Assembly: GCA_015657535.1 (NCBI GenBank)
Contig: JADHZB010001274.1
Location: 2,777 to 47,079 of the forward strand
Source of the DNA: Nephromyces sp. MM_2019
Lineage: Eukaryota > Apicomplexa > Aconoidasida > Nephromycida
Reading direction: 5' to 3'
Length of the DNA: 44,303 nt
Shown here: piece after piece, positions 13,101 to 24,907 of the stretch
Position numbering within the stretch: the stretch's first letter is position 1
How the letters are laid out: every line of letters begins with the position of its first letter
Position numbers and translations under genes: made by a program
Notes under the pieces: model-generated
The model's input: only the letters and a program-made list of their open reading frames with translations
The model's database searches: none
Told to the model about the DNA's origin: nothing

Positions 13101-16100
13101 GCACCTTCTTCTGAATACACAGCATCACGCGATAAAGTTTTTGCAGAAATGAAGAAGATTGAAATTTTTCATTTAAAAAATTCATAAATCTCATCTTAAC
13201 TGCTCAAAAATGCAACCGAATGATTTCACATGATGCAGATGAAGTTCATGATTCAGGAAATCTATCAATGCAAAATATTGATTTACTATGGCTTTAGAAA
13301 ATATAAGAAGCAACATTAAGAAGGAGTAATGAGATGATTTACAAAGCAAAGTAGCAATTTTATTGATTCAATAGAAAAAAATTTGCCTGGAAATCTTTCC
13401 TCAGTTTTATTTATTCCCTTTCTGCTATTCTTCAATTCTCGCCTATATTAAGTTTTCTGACAGATATCCAAAGGCTTCATATTACATACACTATATTAGG
13501 TATCAACCTTATGCATCAAGCCTAGCACTTTCAATCTTCTCATAGAATGAATCGCAGCACTTCATTCTAATAACTGCATATTGCAGCTTTGCAAGAACAG
13601 CAAAGAATCAACTTCTACAGGCTGTTTGAAGGTTTGCGTTATCAGCCTAGTAGTTTCAGCGATACAAGCAATATCTTCATATCAAGCAGGAGGGTGCTTC
13701 TTGTTAGAAAAATCCGGAAAAATCATTCCAGCAGATTCAAATGCCAGCCAAAGCCGATAAGCTAAACAATAAGGTATTGGCTCCTTCATAAGATCTTGAA
13801 TTTCAGCCAAAAAAATTGAAAAGTGTGAACTCCAGCCAACACACTAAAAGACATCAAATTCTTAGGTTAGTTTTTCTTCCAGATGAATCTCTAATAGGCT
13901 CTAATCTTCGTACTAAATGCACTACCTCCATTTTTTTTACTACTTCTGCTACATCTTTTCAATCATCGTGGAAAAATCCTTTAAATCATCACATAATCCT
14001 CTTCAAAATTTCCCCTTATAAATTTAATTATCTAAACCGCTAAGAGGCTTGTTACAAGAGCAAAATGTTTTGTTTTTCATTTATGGTAGTACCGTCTATA
14101 ATCCCATTAAGAGGTGAGACTCCTCCCAAGATATCACAGAAACGCAGCATGTTGAAAAGCTTCTCTGAACCATTCATAGCTGCCAACTTCAATATTCCTA
14201 GCCTCAGCAGCCTGCTGTCGTCATTAGAAAGCGATAACTGCTCTAAAACTATATTTGAGCCACAAGAGGGGCATTGCATCAAATATGGAGGTGAATGAGG
14301 GTAGTGGCGACTGGTGTTGTATTGAGAAGGAGGAGAAGATTTACTCTGCTGAAATTGTGAGTATGAGTGCAAATGAACTTTTCCTTGTGTGTGAGAATGA
14401 GATAATGGAAGATTTTCAGGGGTTTCTGGGGATATTTTGACGTTTCCTTGAGGGTGGGATAATGCAAGGTCTTCTTCGGATTTCAAAGGCATTGGAGGTG
14501 GTTTTTGAGCAGCTAGTATGGAGGTGGTCCCAGCTGCGATTATTGTGGTATCTTTATGCGAAGATATTCCTGCAGTCAAGAAAAAAATGAGGTTAGTTTC
14601 AAGGATGTGATAAGGAAATTTACGCTGCATAATACAGCCAGCGAGGAATTATTTGCGGAAAATGAAGAAAAAAGTTTACTTACTTGACACACCAGGCCTG
14701 CTCTGATAATCTTTCAAGTCTTCACAAGAGCTCAAAACGTTGCCAGTCTGCAAATATAAGTAAAGAGAGAAGATAAAAAAAAAAGTAGGTATTAGTTCGC
14801 TTCAACAAAAGAATCCTTGAAAGCCTCTAATTTGCTGAAAACTACCCTGTATATTACTTGATATTTTTCAGAGAAAATAGTGGTATAATTGCATATGAAT
14901 GATTTGCACGCTTCACTACGATATAGACATGAGCTTTTAAGCATCTAAATTATACTTTTAAAACATAGAATTGAGTAAGCTTGCAAGCTTTATTGGCAGC
15001 ATCATGACGCCAAGTAGTTACAAAAAATCTTCCAAAAAAAATACCCATATATATTGTGGAGGAAATTTTGATAGAACAGACTTTTAAATATCGCCATATC
15101 ACTGTAATTGCAGCTAATAAAAAGACCTGCGTCTTTCCCTGGATAGTACAAAAACTCAATAAAAAGGATTTAGAGCAATCACGCACACTAAAATTCTTCA
15201 GTGAAGAAAACATTTCAAGATATATAGTCAACTCTATTTGCCCAAAAGTACTAAATTATAAGCCTTGAATGCTTCGCTTTGCAGCAAAAAGCATGGAAGC
15301 GAGAATATCCAGTAAAAAATTGATTAATAAATTGAATCTAATCATCAAGCTGATGTAAATAAGAGGTAGAGGACTCAGGAAATGTCAAACAAGGAGGAAG
15401 AGGCACAAAGATCAACAATCAAGACTTTATCATGAAGACATCTTCGGCTCATAAAAAGCTATATTAAAAAAAGATCAAAAATCCACGCAAATCACGCACC
15501 AATCCAGCTAAACCAGGGGGGACTTCCATATGCATTATACTAGCAAAGGGTGAACAAGTTCCTTCATCATTGGAGGTTTCACTAAACCTTTGTAGTCTAA
15601 CGCTATATAATGAAGCATCAAAGATGTCCATACAAACTAGCGGTAAGCTTTTTAGGGAAGGAGGTAATGTCCACGACGCTCGCTCTCCCTCTTCAGCTAC
15701 GTATCTCAAAGGAGCCTCCACGAATTCTGATTAAGAAAAAAAGGCAAAAAAAGAGCAAATTATGACGTTTATCATAACCGGGAAAAAAGCAATCGGAAAA
15801 TTTTTTTAAGGAATAAATAAAAAACAAAAGGCAGAAACCAATACATAAAAACACACATACAGAAACACAAGCGCACACACATACCGAGACACACACACTC
15901 CCAAAGAATGGCATCAAAAAATTAGTGTCAAACACTAGAAATAATTTTTGATTTAATAACTTCAACCGACTTTTTTCTTCACAGAAAAATCTTCTCATCC
16001 AAATAAATTGCGAAAAAAAAGGGTCAATTTAAATCAATGTTTATTTAACTATACTATACATATACTAGGCAACATCTTCAGGTTAGCTTAAGCCAATGTT

Positions 16101-18614
16101 TAACTGTAATATATCTATACTAGGCAGCATCTTCAGGTTAGCTTAGACAACAGCTTGTTTAACTATAATATATATATATACTAGGCAAAACATCATGAGC
16201 CTAAGCTTATTCCTCAAGGATATTCACTGTTTCCTTTCTACGACTTCTCTCAAAAATGATACTGTTAATAATGACGACATTGGGGCAAAAATACAGCCTT
16301 TATAAGCTAAAATAAAAAAAATTGATACCAAACAAAGCATCCACGCTAATATCGCAGTCCTTTCTCATCTTCCAACTCTTTGGCAAAATACCTGAATTAT
16401 AAAACAAAAATAACGCCCGAAACTATTACAATTAACAGCATAAATGCCCAGCCAATTAAACATAAGTATACCTCCTAGATTCTTAGGATAGCACGCCAAT
16501 GTCTTATTGCAGAATAACAAAGCTGACTTGAAGCTTCGGAGGTACTCTAAAAGTGCTCCAGCTTCAACTTCCTTATTGTTCTTCCGAGAAAGGAGAATAT
16601 CAAGCAAGTTAAATAAGTCGTTGTCTTTAGCTGCAAAGTTCCCACTTGTAAAGACCTGCGAATAATCACGAACTCCAAGTTCAGGCCACACGCTGCCTAA
16701 GGGTATTTCAGCTATATTCTGTCTACTATTGTTTGCTGATACAGGATCTTTCTCAAGCAAAAAGGTAGCCCTAAACAAGCTGGATAATAGCAAAAATCTT
16801 ACTCTCTCTTCCAACTCTAAACCATTATCCATTAGGTCACGCAGCAACTTCAAGAGAGAACGCAATTCTGTCACTTTAAAAGCTTCACTAGAAAGTGATG
16901 AACTCGGCCTGAAGGTGTTCTTACATGCCATTCTTGAATCACTCTCTAAGCTTAAGCAGGTATCTTCACTTGCCAGACTTGCTTTTTTTCCAGACGTTAC
17001 CCTTAAATCATCTGCCTCATTTGCATAACTTGGCATAGAGGGATCTTCAAATACACTGGAAGCCATAAGCAGCCTACGAATATACCAAAAAACTACCGGC
17101 AAGTATGACCTTAGTTTAGGTCGAACACCAATTTCCTTCATGACTTGGAGTACCTGCTCAGCTTCGCAAATCAAGCCCTTACTAACATACTGCTCAATCA
17201 ATGAAGTAAAAGAGGATTCCTGAGCAGTGAAACCATAAGCTTGCATCATCGTCAAGACAGCTAAGGTATTCTCCACACTATTTTTCCTTAACGACACGTT
17301 AAGGACTCCCGAGAATATATGCTCCATCTTGTAGCCCTCCTTCACACGCCGTAAAAGCTTCAAAGCAGCAGCAGCATACGCAGACTCATCGTCTGAATTG
17401 CATCCCTCCAATGGAAAGGAGGAAATTTTCTGCCTCCCCTTAAATTTCGAAAGAAGTAAATACTGTTTCAGAGACTGGACGGCAAAGTTATCATCCCGCT
17501 CTTTCAAACCTTTTGCAATAGCTCTATGGAGATCGCGGCTATTTCCGGATGTGCTCGACTTTGAAGCATAAAGGGGGTTTTGAAGTATCTGAGAAGTGAA
17601 CTGACTCCGAAAATATGCTTCTATTGCAAAAGAATTCCGATGAGGAAAAAAAAATTTTCCGCTGCAAAAGCTTGTAACATACCGCATATGCAGTGGTAAG
17701 CCTCTGCACCTGCTTAACGGAAGCGACTTTGAAAATTTTCTTGCTACGAATGCGGAGGAAAAAAGACCTGATGGGAATGGTCTTGACCCGGGAGAAATAT
17801 TATTCGAAGAAATAAGGTGAAAGTTTTCGTTCTTCGAATTATAAACGTGCTTTGCAAAGTCATAAATCAAGCTTGGAGTTACAGGAGGGAAAAGAACCAT
17901 ATCGCTCCTAAACTTCATATGAATACTGGCTGAAACCTTCAAGTTTCTGGCGGCAAACTTGCTATACCACAGTCTCCTTAATTCTAGTGGTACATTCGTA
18001 TTATCTTTCGCAACAGAAGCAAGTACTCCCCCTTTCCTAATTGAAGGTAGAAGCACCGCTTCGGTGAAGAGCACACGGTGATAGCCATGAGGAAGTTGGT
18101 ACTGTTTTGCATAGAACCCCTGCGTTCCTGATACGAGCCTACAAGAGAACTCCGGTTCCCTATTTGTTCTAAGGTAGCATTTTTGAAAAGAGTGGTAGTG
18201 GCTGAATGACGGAGGGAATGAGGATAGCTTTAGGACCACAATTAAGAAGAAAAAAAGAAAACAAAACGTATTCCGCTTGCCGCTATTCCTGTGCCAGGTG
18301 AAAGCCACGGTTTGGATAAAGAAAGCAGCAGAAAACTTACGCGCGAGAGGAGCATATAGATGTAGCACAAGCAGGCTCCAGAATGAAAAAAAGACCTGGA
18401 TGACTCCTTTGAAGGCTAACGAATAGAAAATAAACGCTACAAAGGCAATTAAAAAACTGGAGCAGCAGCTCGAATAGAAACTAATTCTTTTGAAAACCAA
18501 AGTAGTTTCAAGATTATATAGGAAACAGACAAAATGATCAGGCTGTGTTAAGACATTCTTGAGGCGGGAGGTGCCCATCCTCTTCTTTTTTACAAATCTA
18601 AGTCCTCCATACAA
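7142..18614 (-). CDS. PRORP: Protein-only RNase P (PRORP), 8 exons, about 1,782 aa
   Basis: It encodes the single-protein endonuclease that removes 5' leaders from precursor tRNAs. Minus-strand exons with matching phases are 18614-16472, 15726-15500, 14747-14684, 14569-14093, 13110-12125, 10908-10146, 8648-8560 and 7741-7142. In the joined protein, residues about 435-510 are PPR-like (TLAVLTMMQAYGFTAQ, GLICEAEQVLQVMKEIGVRP). CPSC at 911-914 is the first half of the structural zinc site. ILDGANIG (D1225), GSHDD (D1375, D1376) and VVTNDFLRDH (D1502) give the four metal-binding aspartates of the NYN/PRORP nuclease. WHIP (H1689) and RWLC (C1759) complete the zinc site, as H548 and C565 do in Arabidopsis PRORP1. 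The protein is roughly three times the usual length of the family, with polar inserts between CPSC and DGAN, between HDD and TND, and before WHIP. The exon 4/5 join is the weakest, since its donor GTACTA is poor. Residues about 45-90 are strongly hydrophobic. The start codon is the first ATG of the open frame. Confidence 0.88.
7742..8559 (-). other. PRORP intron 7
   Basis: The intron begins GTGAGT just after LQRKK and ends GTTTTAG before GIHDNG. Both joins are phase 0. Open frames inside it on both strands (7749-8087 plus, 7742-7990 minus) are composition shadows and carry no conserved motif. Confidence 0.6.
9840..9990. repeat. CACACAAGA/CACAAATATGA repeat in PRORP intron 6
   Basis: ACACACAAGACACAACTCAC and related units run along the + strand. 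In the PRORP transcript they are UG-rich. They sit in intron 6 (10145-8649), which has no other recognisable content. Confidence 0.8.
11129..11290. repeat. (CA)n / (CACAGA)n microsatellite with assembly gap in PRORP intron 5
   Basis: ACACACAGACACACACAC is followed by 50 N (11152-11201) and then by repeated ACAGAC. It lies wholly inside PRORP intron 5 (12124-10909) and reads as UG/UCUG in the transcript. Peptides predicted across it are meaningless. Confidence 0.95.
15840..15900. repeat. CA-rich tract in PRORP intron 1
   Basis: ACACACATACAGAAACACAA and GCGCACACACATACCGAGAC units occur on the + strand, about 115 bases upstream (in transcript order) of the exon 2 acceptor at 15726. The tract is UG-rich in the transcript. 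Confidence 0.75.
16035..16200. repeat. Three-copy 55-60 bp tandem repeat in PRORP intron 1
   Basis: The core ACTATACTAGGCA...CATCTTCAGGTTAGCTTA is present in full twice. A third, decayed copy starts near 16150 and keeps GTTTAACTATAATATA and ACTAGGCAAAACATCA. The array falls inside intron 1 (16471-15727), near its 5' splice site in transcript orientation. Confidence 0.8.
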
Positions 18615-21600
18615 TTATTTTACAGAGGCGAAGGAGGTCGCCACAGCGCTTCATCGTATATCAACATCAAAGAGGGTTAGATAAAGTCTACGAACAAATG
18701 ACTTTCCGAGGGAAAGATATTGATGCTTGCCTTCCTGGATATTTTCTGACGGGGCGTAGCCCAAAAGTACTTTCTCCATGCTTTAAGGCGTATTCACAGC
18801 ATATCCATGCGCAGAGTCCTCCGCTAAACGGTTTAGCGTGCAGTAACGTACGGAATATATCCGTTCGTCCACACCAGTACAATGTGCAAACTAAAGGCTC
18901 AAAAGGTCAAAAGTATTTGTGCATTGTGAATGCGTAAGCCTATATATTAATAGCCACCACGTTAAAAGCTGAACAGCGTATAATAGCGGCAGTAATGCCA
19001 AAGAGAAAAACCGGCGAATCTCGCCTGGAACAACTTTTCGCGCTCAGCGAACATGGATTTTATTAATTTCTGAGATAAGAACTCGTCGGTATCTTCATTC
19101 GTGAAAAGTTGAAAAGTAATTCCCATGTTAATGAACTATGTTCTACGGTATGCCTTTGTGATGCTGGACATTTCCATTTTATAGACAATTTCCAAGCGAT
19201 CATAGTTTTTTAAGAGCGTACGCTCACTACGGGTTGACTGAAACAGAGGATCATATTTAGTATTCATTTCATTGAGAAAATGGAAAGACACATTGCATGC
19301 ACCCAAATAATAACATGGCTATCTTTTTACAGGAACTATTGGAAAGCTAGCTTCATCTTCACTGGGAAAGCATGGTAGCAAACAATAAGTAATTTTGCAT
19401 ATACAAACTGAAGATGCGAAGAAGGGTTAAACTTACGGGCTTGGCATTTTCAGCAGCCGGTATTAAACTCCCAACAGCATAGTTGAGATTGCTAAGATGC
19501 AAACAAAAAAATTTTCAAACGTCATGCCGTAACGCTATGAAACACTGGATTGATGAACCATAGAATAGAAGCCCCCCATTTGCTTTAGCGGGTTGCTCCA
19601 ACACGGTACCATAATTTCTTTTATAATATCCGTGCTATGCAATCGGTTAGGTTAATTTTGACTTCTCAGCCACTCAGGCCTACACAATCATACCCAAATT
19701 TTAAAATTTCGATAAAAGAAAAAACGAGGATACAACTACCCCCCGCATTATTCTATGATACTTCAGAATTTCAGACACTCTCAACTATGTGAGTGCTCAA
19801 AAAAAAGAGAAGCACGAGTTGAAATTTGCGGTAATTGAGCTATTATTGCAAGGTACCTATGTCCAAGAAGCTTAGATTTTAGTGCTCCAGATATAAGCCT
19901 CATATCGCAACGGAGTTTTGATGCGCAAATGATCGATGCAAATGATCTTTGTGCTTCATCAGTTCATTTAAGCGTATGGATGCAAAAAGACTGCAAAAAA
20001 TTAAAGTATCTTACTTGATGCAGCCTCACTAATTTGCAGAACTTTTCAAAGCGTAAAAAATGATTAGTTTCACTTGAAATTAATATAAAAATAATTAAAA
20101 TATATGATTTTTGCTCAATGAAAGGAAATATTGTACTCTTGCAAAAAAATTGGGTATGAGCTCCAATATTACAGATTCTGGACAGAGGGTTGGTGCTACT
20201 TTTTAAGAACTATATCATTGACTGCGGTAAATACCGTGTCACAAATGTAGATTTGTCATAAGCATAAGCTATTAACCGGCATATGCTACAATGAACGACA
20301 AGTTCGTAATGCACCTTTAAAAAATACTAGTGTGAATAGCTACCCTGATACAGGAGTTGTGGCATTCCCTTGAGATTGGAAGCGATGCTCGCAATATTAA
20401 TATAAACTGAAAAAAGCATCGGTAGTACCAGGTAAAAAGACACCATCAAATCGTTTACTTCATAAATTTTGGGCATGAAATTTCCCCCCATCTCTGGAAC
20501 ATCTCTTGTGAGCTTTAGAGTAAACGAAAAGATCTAGATTATTGCAAGCTACTAGTTTTTTATACATAAAAGATAGTTGCATACAGCAGCTTCAAAGACA
20601 GTCTTGTAGTTTTACCGCTTCATCTATCTGACGTACCACGATAGGGTAGCGACAGTTATTGTGTGGCGTTGGTACGGTCCCCCAAAAATAACAGAAGTTC
20701 CCGTACAATGCGGTATAAGTTACGTGATACTGCATACGCCAGGCCGATATTATGAAAGATATATATGTTTCAAGGGTCTTAGCTTACTAGCATCCGCAAG
20801 CTAAAAAGTCTCTGGGACAATCATGGTAACACGCTTTATTGAATTTCATAGCCGGAAATTTTCTTGATTTACTATGTAGTAATTACTAATTGTCGAGAAG
20901 AAAGCTCAAAAAGTTTTCTTATTTTGTGCTTGCATGATAAGGCCCAGTTAAACCAGCCTTTAGGCCCTGACTGCATGATCGTAGCGGTAAATTTGAAAGG
21001 CGATCAATGTACTAGCATTCTCTTGAAGTCTGAGAAGGTTGTACGTTAAGAGATTATAAGCTCTCGATGCAGATTGACTAGCGCGCGTAGAGATCACAGA
21101 ACTACTCATCGCTATAGTACTAAGCTTAGCTTTTTATGTCTGAAAAAAAGGCCTAGAGAGCTTTCTTGGGATCACAGGTACCTCCGATCACAGTATGAGC
21201 TCCCCGCTAATGAAAATCCCCTATGCAGAAGAGAAAATAATGCCCTAATCGCAGACCAGCTTAATTTTTGCAGGCCATACGTCGAGAAATCTAGCCAGAA
21301 TTAAGCTCTTCCTTTATTCCAGTTGAGCAAGGCTAAAAATGAAAATTTCGGATTTAAGCGAGGGAAAGTAGCGGAATTTGCGGTCATCGACCTCTGGAAG
21401 ACCATTCATCCAGCCTTCACCTAGAATCTGCCATTTTTAAAGTATTGGACCTTTCATTTTTATGAGAGAAGCTTCATTCTCATTCTTAATATAGGTTAGC
21501 ATTTCTGCATGAACGTAGGAAGCCTTCATGCTTTGAGGTCGTCAGAATGCTCTATTACGTCAAAGGAATGTAAGTCAACAAGTTGAAGGTGGCTCAACGA

Positions 21601-23911
21601 CAAGAACGTTTCCCCTAGTTCCAGAACAAGCGCTTAGCTATGTAAATAAGTGTAGAAGGGAATATTTGTAGATATTTCTTAGACCTCTCCAGCCTCCATT
21701 ATTGCATGCTAGACTCAATCATGTACTAAAATGGCTATAAGGGGGGATCTAACGTTGATTGCACTTGGATTCATAGCATAATTCAAAATTAGTTCCACTT
21801 CATTGATACGTTATAGACAAAATTCTTTGATATTCAAACGAAAGGTCAAATTACGTTGCGGCTTCTATGATAGCGCCTAGCTCATCATGGATCACTTTTG
21901 ATTTCTTTGGAACTTGATTTGCGAATTAAAAGTTACAGCAGTACAATATGCCTTTTGCCTTTTTTTGCGGTAGCATCATTAAGTTGATATTTTTGTACGC
22001 AAGGCACTTGCTACCGATAAACTAGTGATGATGCTCACCTCTGTAATAGAGGTTATTCCGCATTTTATTTTAAAAATTCACTAGCTAGGGATTATTAAAC
22101 TAATCATGTGTTCACAGTAGAATCCTATATATGTACATTGCCGAGCTCATATATGTCTATTCAATGTATAATCGCAATAATATAGTGGAATCTAGACTAA
22201 CACCTCCAGACTAGCACGCTTACTGGGGAGTTAAAAACCTAAATCATGGATATTGGAGTGCTTTTATAAAATTCTTAATTACTGATATGTATGCTAAGCA
22301 CGTTTCATGCTAGCAAAGGTGATTTCTTAAGGGGTTTTTATACTGAAAATATTTTACTCTTCATGATTTAATAGCCCGTAATATCCCCGTGACCTCTTGA
22401 AGCAGTTAAATTAAAAATAACACTCCTGCTGATTAATCCTACGGCAAAAATTTTGCAATTTGGTGGAGAAAATACATCAAGAAATCCTTCAAAAAAGGAT
22501 TTATCGTTAACAAAATACTATAGTATTTTGATATTTTTTGAGCTTCTAAAATGGTGGGGCATGAAATAGCCATGCTTGCTAAACCTTAAATTCCTGTTTC
22601 TATACTAGTTTTTATTCGATAAAAAGTTTCGTGATTATTTTACGCTCCTCTTTCTACATGCTGGCTCTACGCAACACACAATATTATCTTTTAAAGGTAG
22701 CGTGTCTTTGCGATTTGCTTAGACTAAAGTAAAAGCTTTTATTTAATACTCTCAAAAAGGCCAATAATAAGGACAAATAAAAAGGCTCTGGTCTATACTA
22801 TACCGCTTTTAATTTATCGTAATGCTGATTTAAAAACTATAACTGAGTCTTTACTTTTTTAGTACCGACTGAGCAAAAATATTTTGGTTTTCACGTCATT
22901 CTCATGCCCATATTATGAAGCAAAAGCTCTATCAATTTCTACAAAAGAAGCTGAGCCCAGCCCTGAGAAGATACTAGGTCGTCACACTTACTTCTACAAA
23001 AAATTACATTGAACAAGAGAATTTTATCCACGCGAAATAGTTTATGCATAAGATTAAAGGGTTATATCTAAAGGTGTACCTAATGATACGAGAGAATCTT
23101 GCTTTTAAATTCGATCTCAAATTACAATGTGTAAGCCGCAGAGTGAAATAATACAATTTCCTCAACACTGGGCAATCACATTCTCATTGATGGAGTGAGA
23201 GTCATATACAATTTATAATGCTGGTTATAAACGAAAGGGAGTGGCATAAACAAGATTTATTGAGTAGCACTACTGCAATTAAAACTTTATTATTCTCTCA
23301 AAATTTTTAATTTTTAAATACATAAATCTTTTTAAGTAAACAAAGAAAATTATGCGGCAGATACTTGTCTGTTTGGTTCATAGGCTTCAAAAGCAATAAA
23401 GATAAGCTTGTTCTCTATGAAATTTTAAAACTTGTTTTTATTTTTATTGGGCATGCTAAAAAAAATATCCACGGAAGGTTATCACAATCTGTGAAGCATT
23501 GAAAACGCTTGGAATGAGGCACACCTAAACTTTTTCGCTTAACATATTTTTTTGTCTATAAATGGGCAAATAAAATAATTTTCTCTTTTATTGGCACACG
23601 CATTAGCTAACTTTCATGGCAAAAACAAAGTTTTTGTGAGGGTGCTATTACCTAAGTTATACATTAAAGGAAGGAATGCGAATTTTAAAAAAAATTCCAC
23701 AAAATAATCGGAAAAATTTGAGTTTTTACCAACTAAAAATTCCAATAATTTAAATTTTTGCCAGCATTATTTTTTTGCAATTCCTCAGGAATATTTTTCT
23801 CTACAGCATTTTCTGGCTTGCTAATCTTCGAAGTTACATTTTTTAAAGAAAAAAAATGCCGTTTTATAAGTTTAATAATCCAAATTTTTAACTATATTTC
23901 ACAGGAAAAAG
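18615..23911. other. ORF-poor block upstream of PRORP
   Basis: This 5.3-kb stretch contains the putative PRORP promoter side (18615-18950, locally more GC-rich, with overlapping short ORFs on both strands) and then sequence without any exon I can support. ORFs at 20864-21049 and 21074-21304 (plus) are the longest but match nothing I recognise. No transposase, tRNA or rRNA motif was seen. From about 22 kb onward the sequence becomes clearly more AT-rich. Confidence 0.55.
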
Positions 23912-24907
23912 ATGGCAGCATTATCAGAAATTCTGAAAAGTTTATTTATATTGGCCCTCTTAAAAATCTTTTTAAATAACAACAATGAGGAAAAAAAAGT
24001 ACCCTTTGTTTTAAGGGCAGAAGCTCAAGTCAAGGCACGGATATTTTAAAAAAAGTTATTAATGCAAGAACGATTATGGAATTAAGAGTCTAAAAAATGC
24101 ATTTTTATAACTGAAATCAAGAGATACTGTTAAAGCCTATATTTTGGAAAAACAATTTTTTATGAGTAACTAAAAAACAAATTTATTCGCATTCAAATTG
24201 CAATATTTTATGCAAAGATATTGTTAATAACAGGTGTGTGTTGACAACTTATCCATTCCTTTTTAGGAGAAAATGATATTTTCTAGGCTAAATCCTTTCA
24301 AAAAAATCTTTTTTTTTAATAAAGTTTTTGCACACACTTTTAGATTGAATAGCTGTCTTTTTTACTGAAATTAGGAAACTGAACAATTCGCCGATGGATT
24401 TGGTCCAGCAGGCTTTGGAGGGCTTTCTAGATCATCCAACGGTACTATAATTCCAGGAGGAATCAATTACGGTAAGTTTACTCTATTTGAGAGAGATTTC
24501 CTGGATATTCTAGGCAACTAAAAAATGACTTTGTGCGTCTAAGTTTTAGATGTTTTTACTGTCTGGTTTATTCACATCAATTAATATAAATGAATTAGAA
24601 TAAATGCACGTAGTAGCAAAATCTACATATAAAATAATCTATTAATATTAGGATTGAAATATCTCAATTTTGAATTCATAAAAAGCATTATTTTTAAGCT
24701 AATTATTCGGCATTTCTCAGAGGAAATACTGCTTCATCATCAGATTTTAAGGTATTTAATTTTTGTTTAATTTTAGGTTACAAACCTTTAGTCCCACAGT
24801 TAGCGGCTGGACAGCATCCGTATGGTGGCTACGGACCGCTAGCTTTTTATCCTGAGTATAAATCTAATCCTAGATTTCCTTGGTGGCTTTCTCCACAAAA
24901 TTATTAA
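23912..24907 (+). CDS. Small putative secreted Gly/Pro/Tyr-rich protein, 3 exons
   Basis: I do not recognise the family. A candidate first exon starts at ATG 23912 with MAALSEILKSLFILALLKIF, a convincing signal-peptide-like leader, followed by NNNNEEKK. The second exon (24375-24471, after AAATTAG, before GTAAGT) encodes ETEQFADGFGPAGFGGLSRS and then IPGGINYG. The third (24777-24907, after TTTTAG) encodes YKPLVPQLAAGQHPYGGYGP, AFYPEYKSNPRFPWW and the ending SPQNY-stop. Exons two and three join in perfect phase (1/2). The exon 1 donor is not clear: GTACCC or GTCAAG would be in phase, and neither is a good consensus. The coding exons are richer in GC than the flanks. The mature peptide, about 75 residues, lacks Cys and is rich in G, P, Y and aromatic residues, which suggests a secreted or wall/matrix peptide. 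That role is inference. Confidence 0.55.

Noticed and set aside
18688..18937. Overlapping ORFs on both strands just upstream of PRORP
   Set aside because: Neither has splice context or recognisable motifs; local GC enrichment probably reflects a promoter or 5' UTR.
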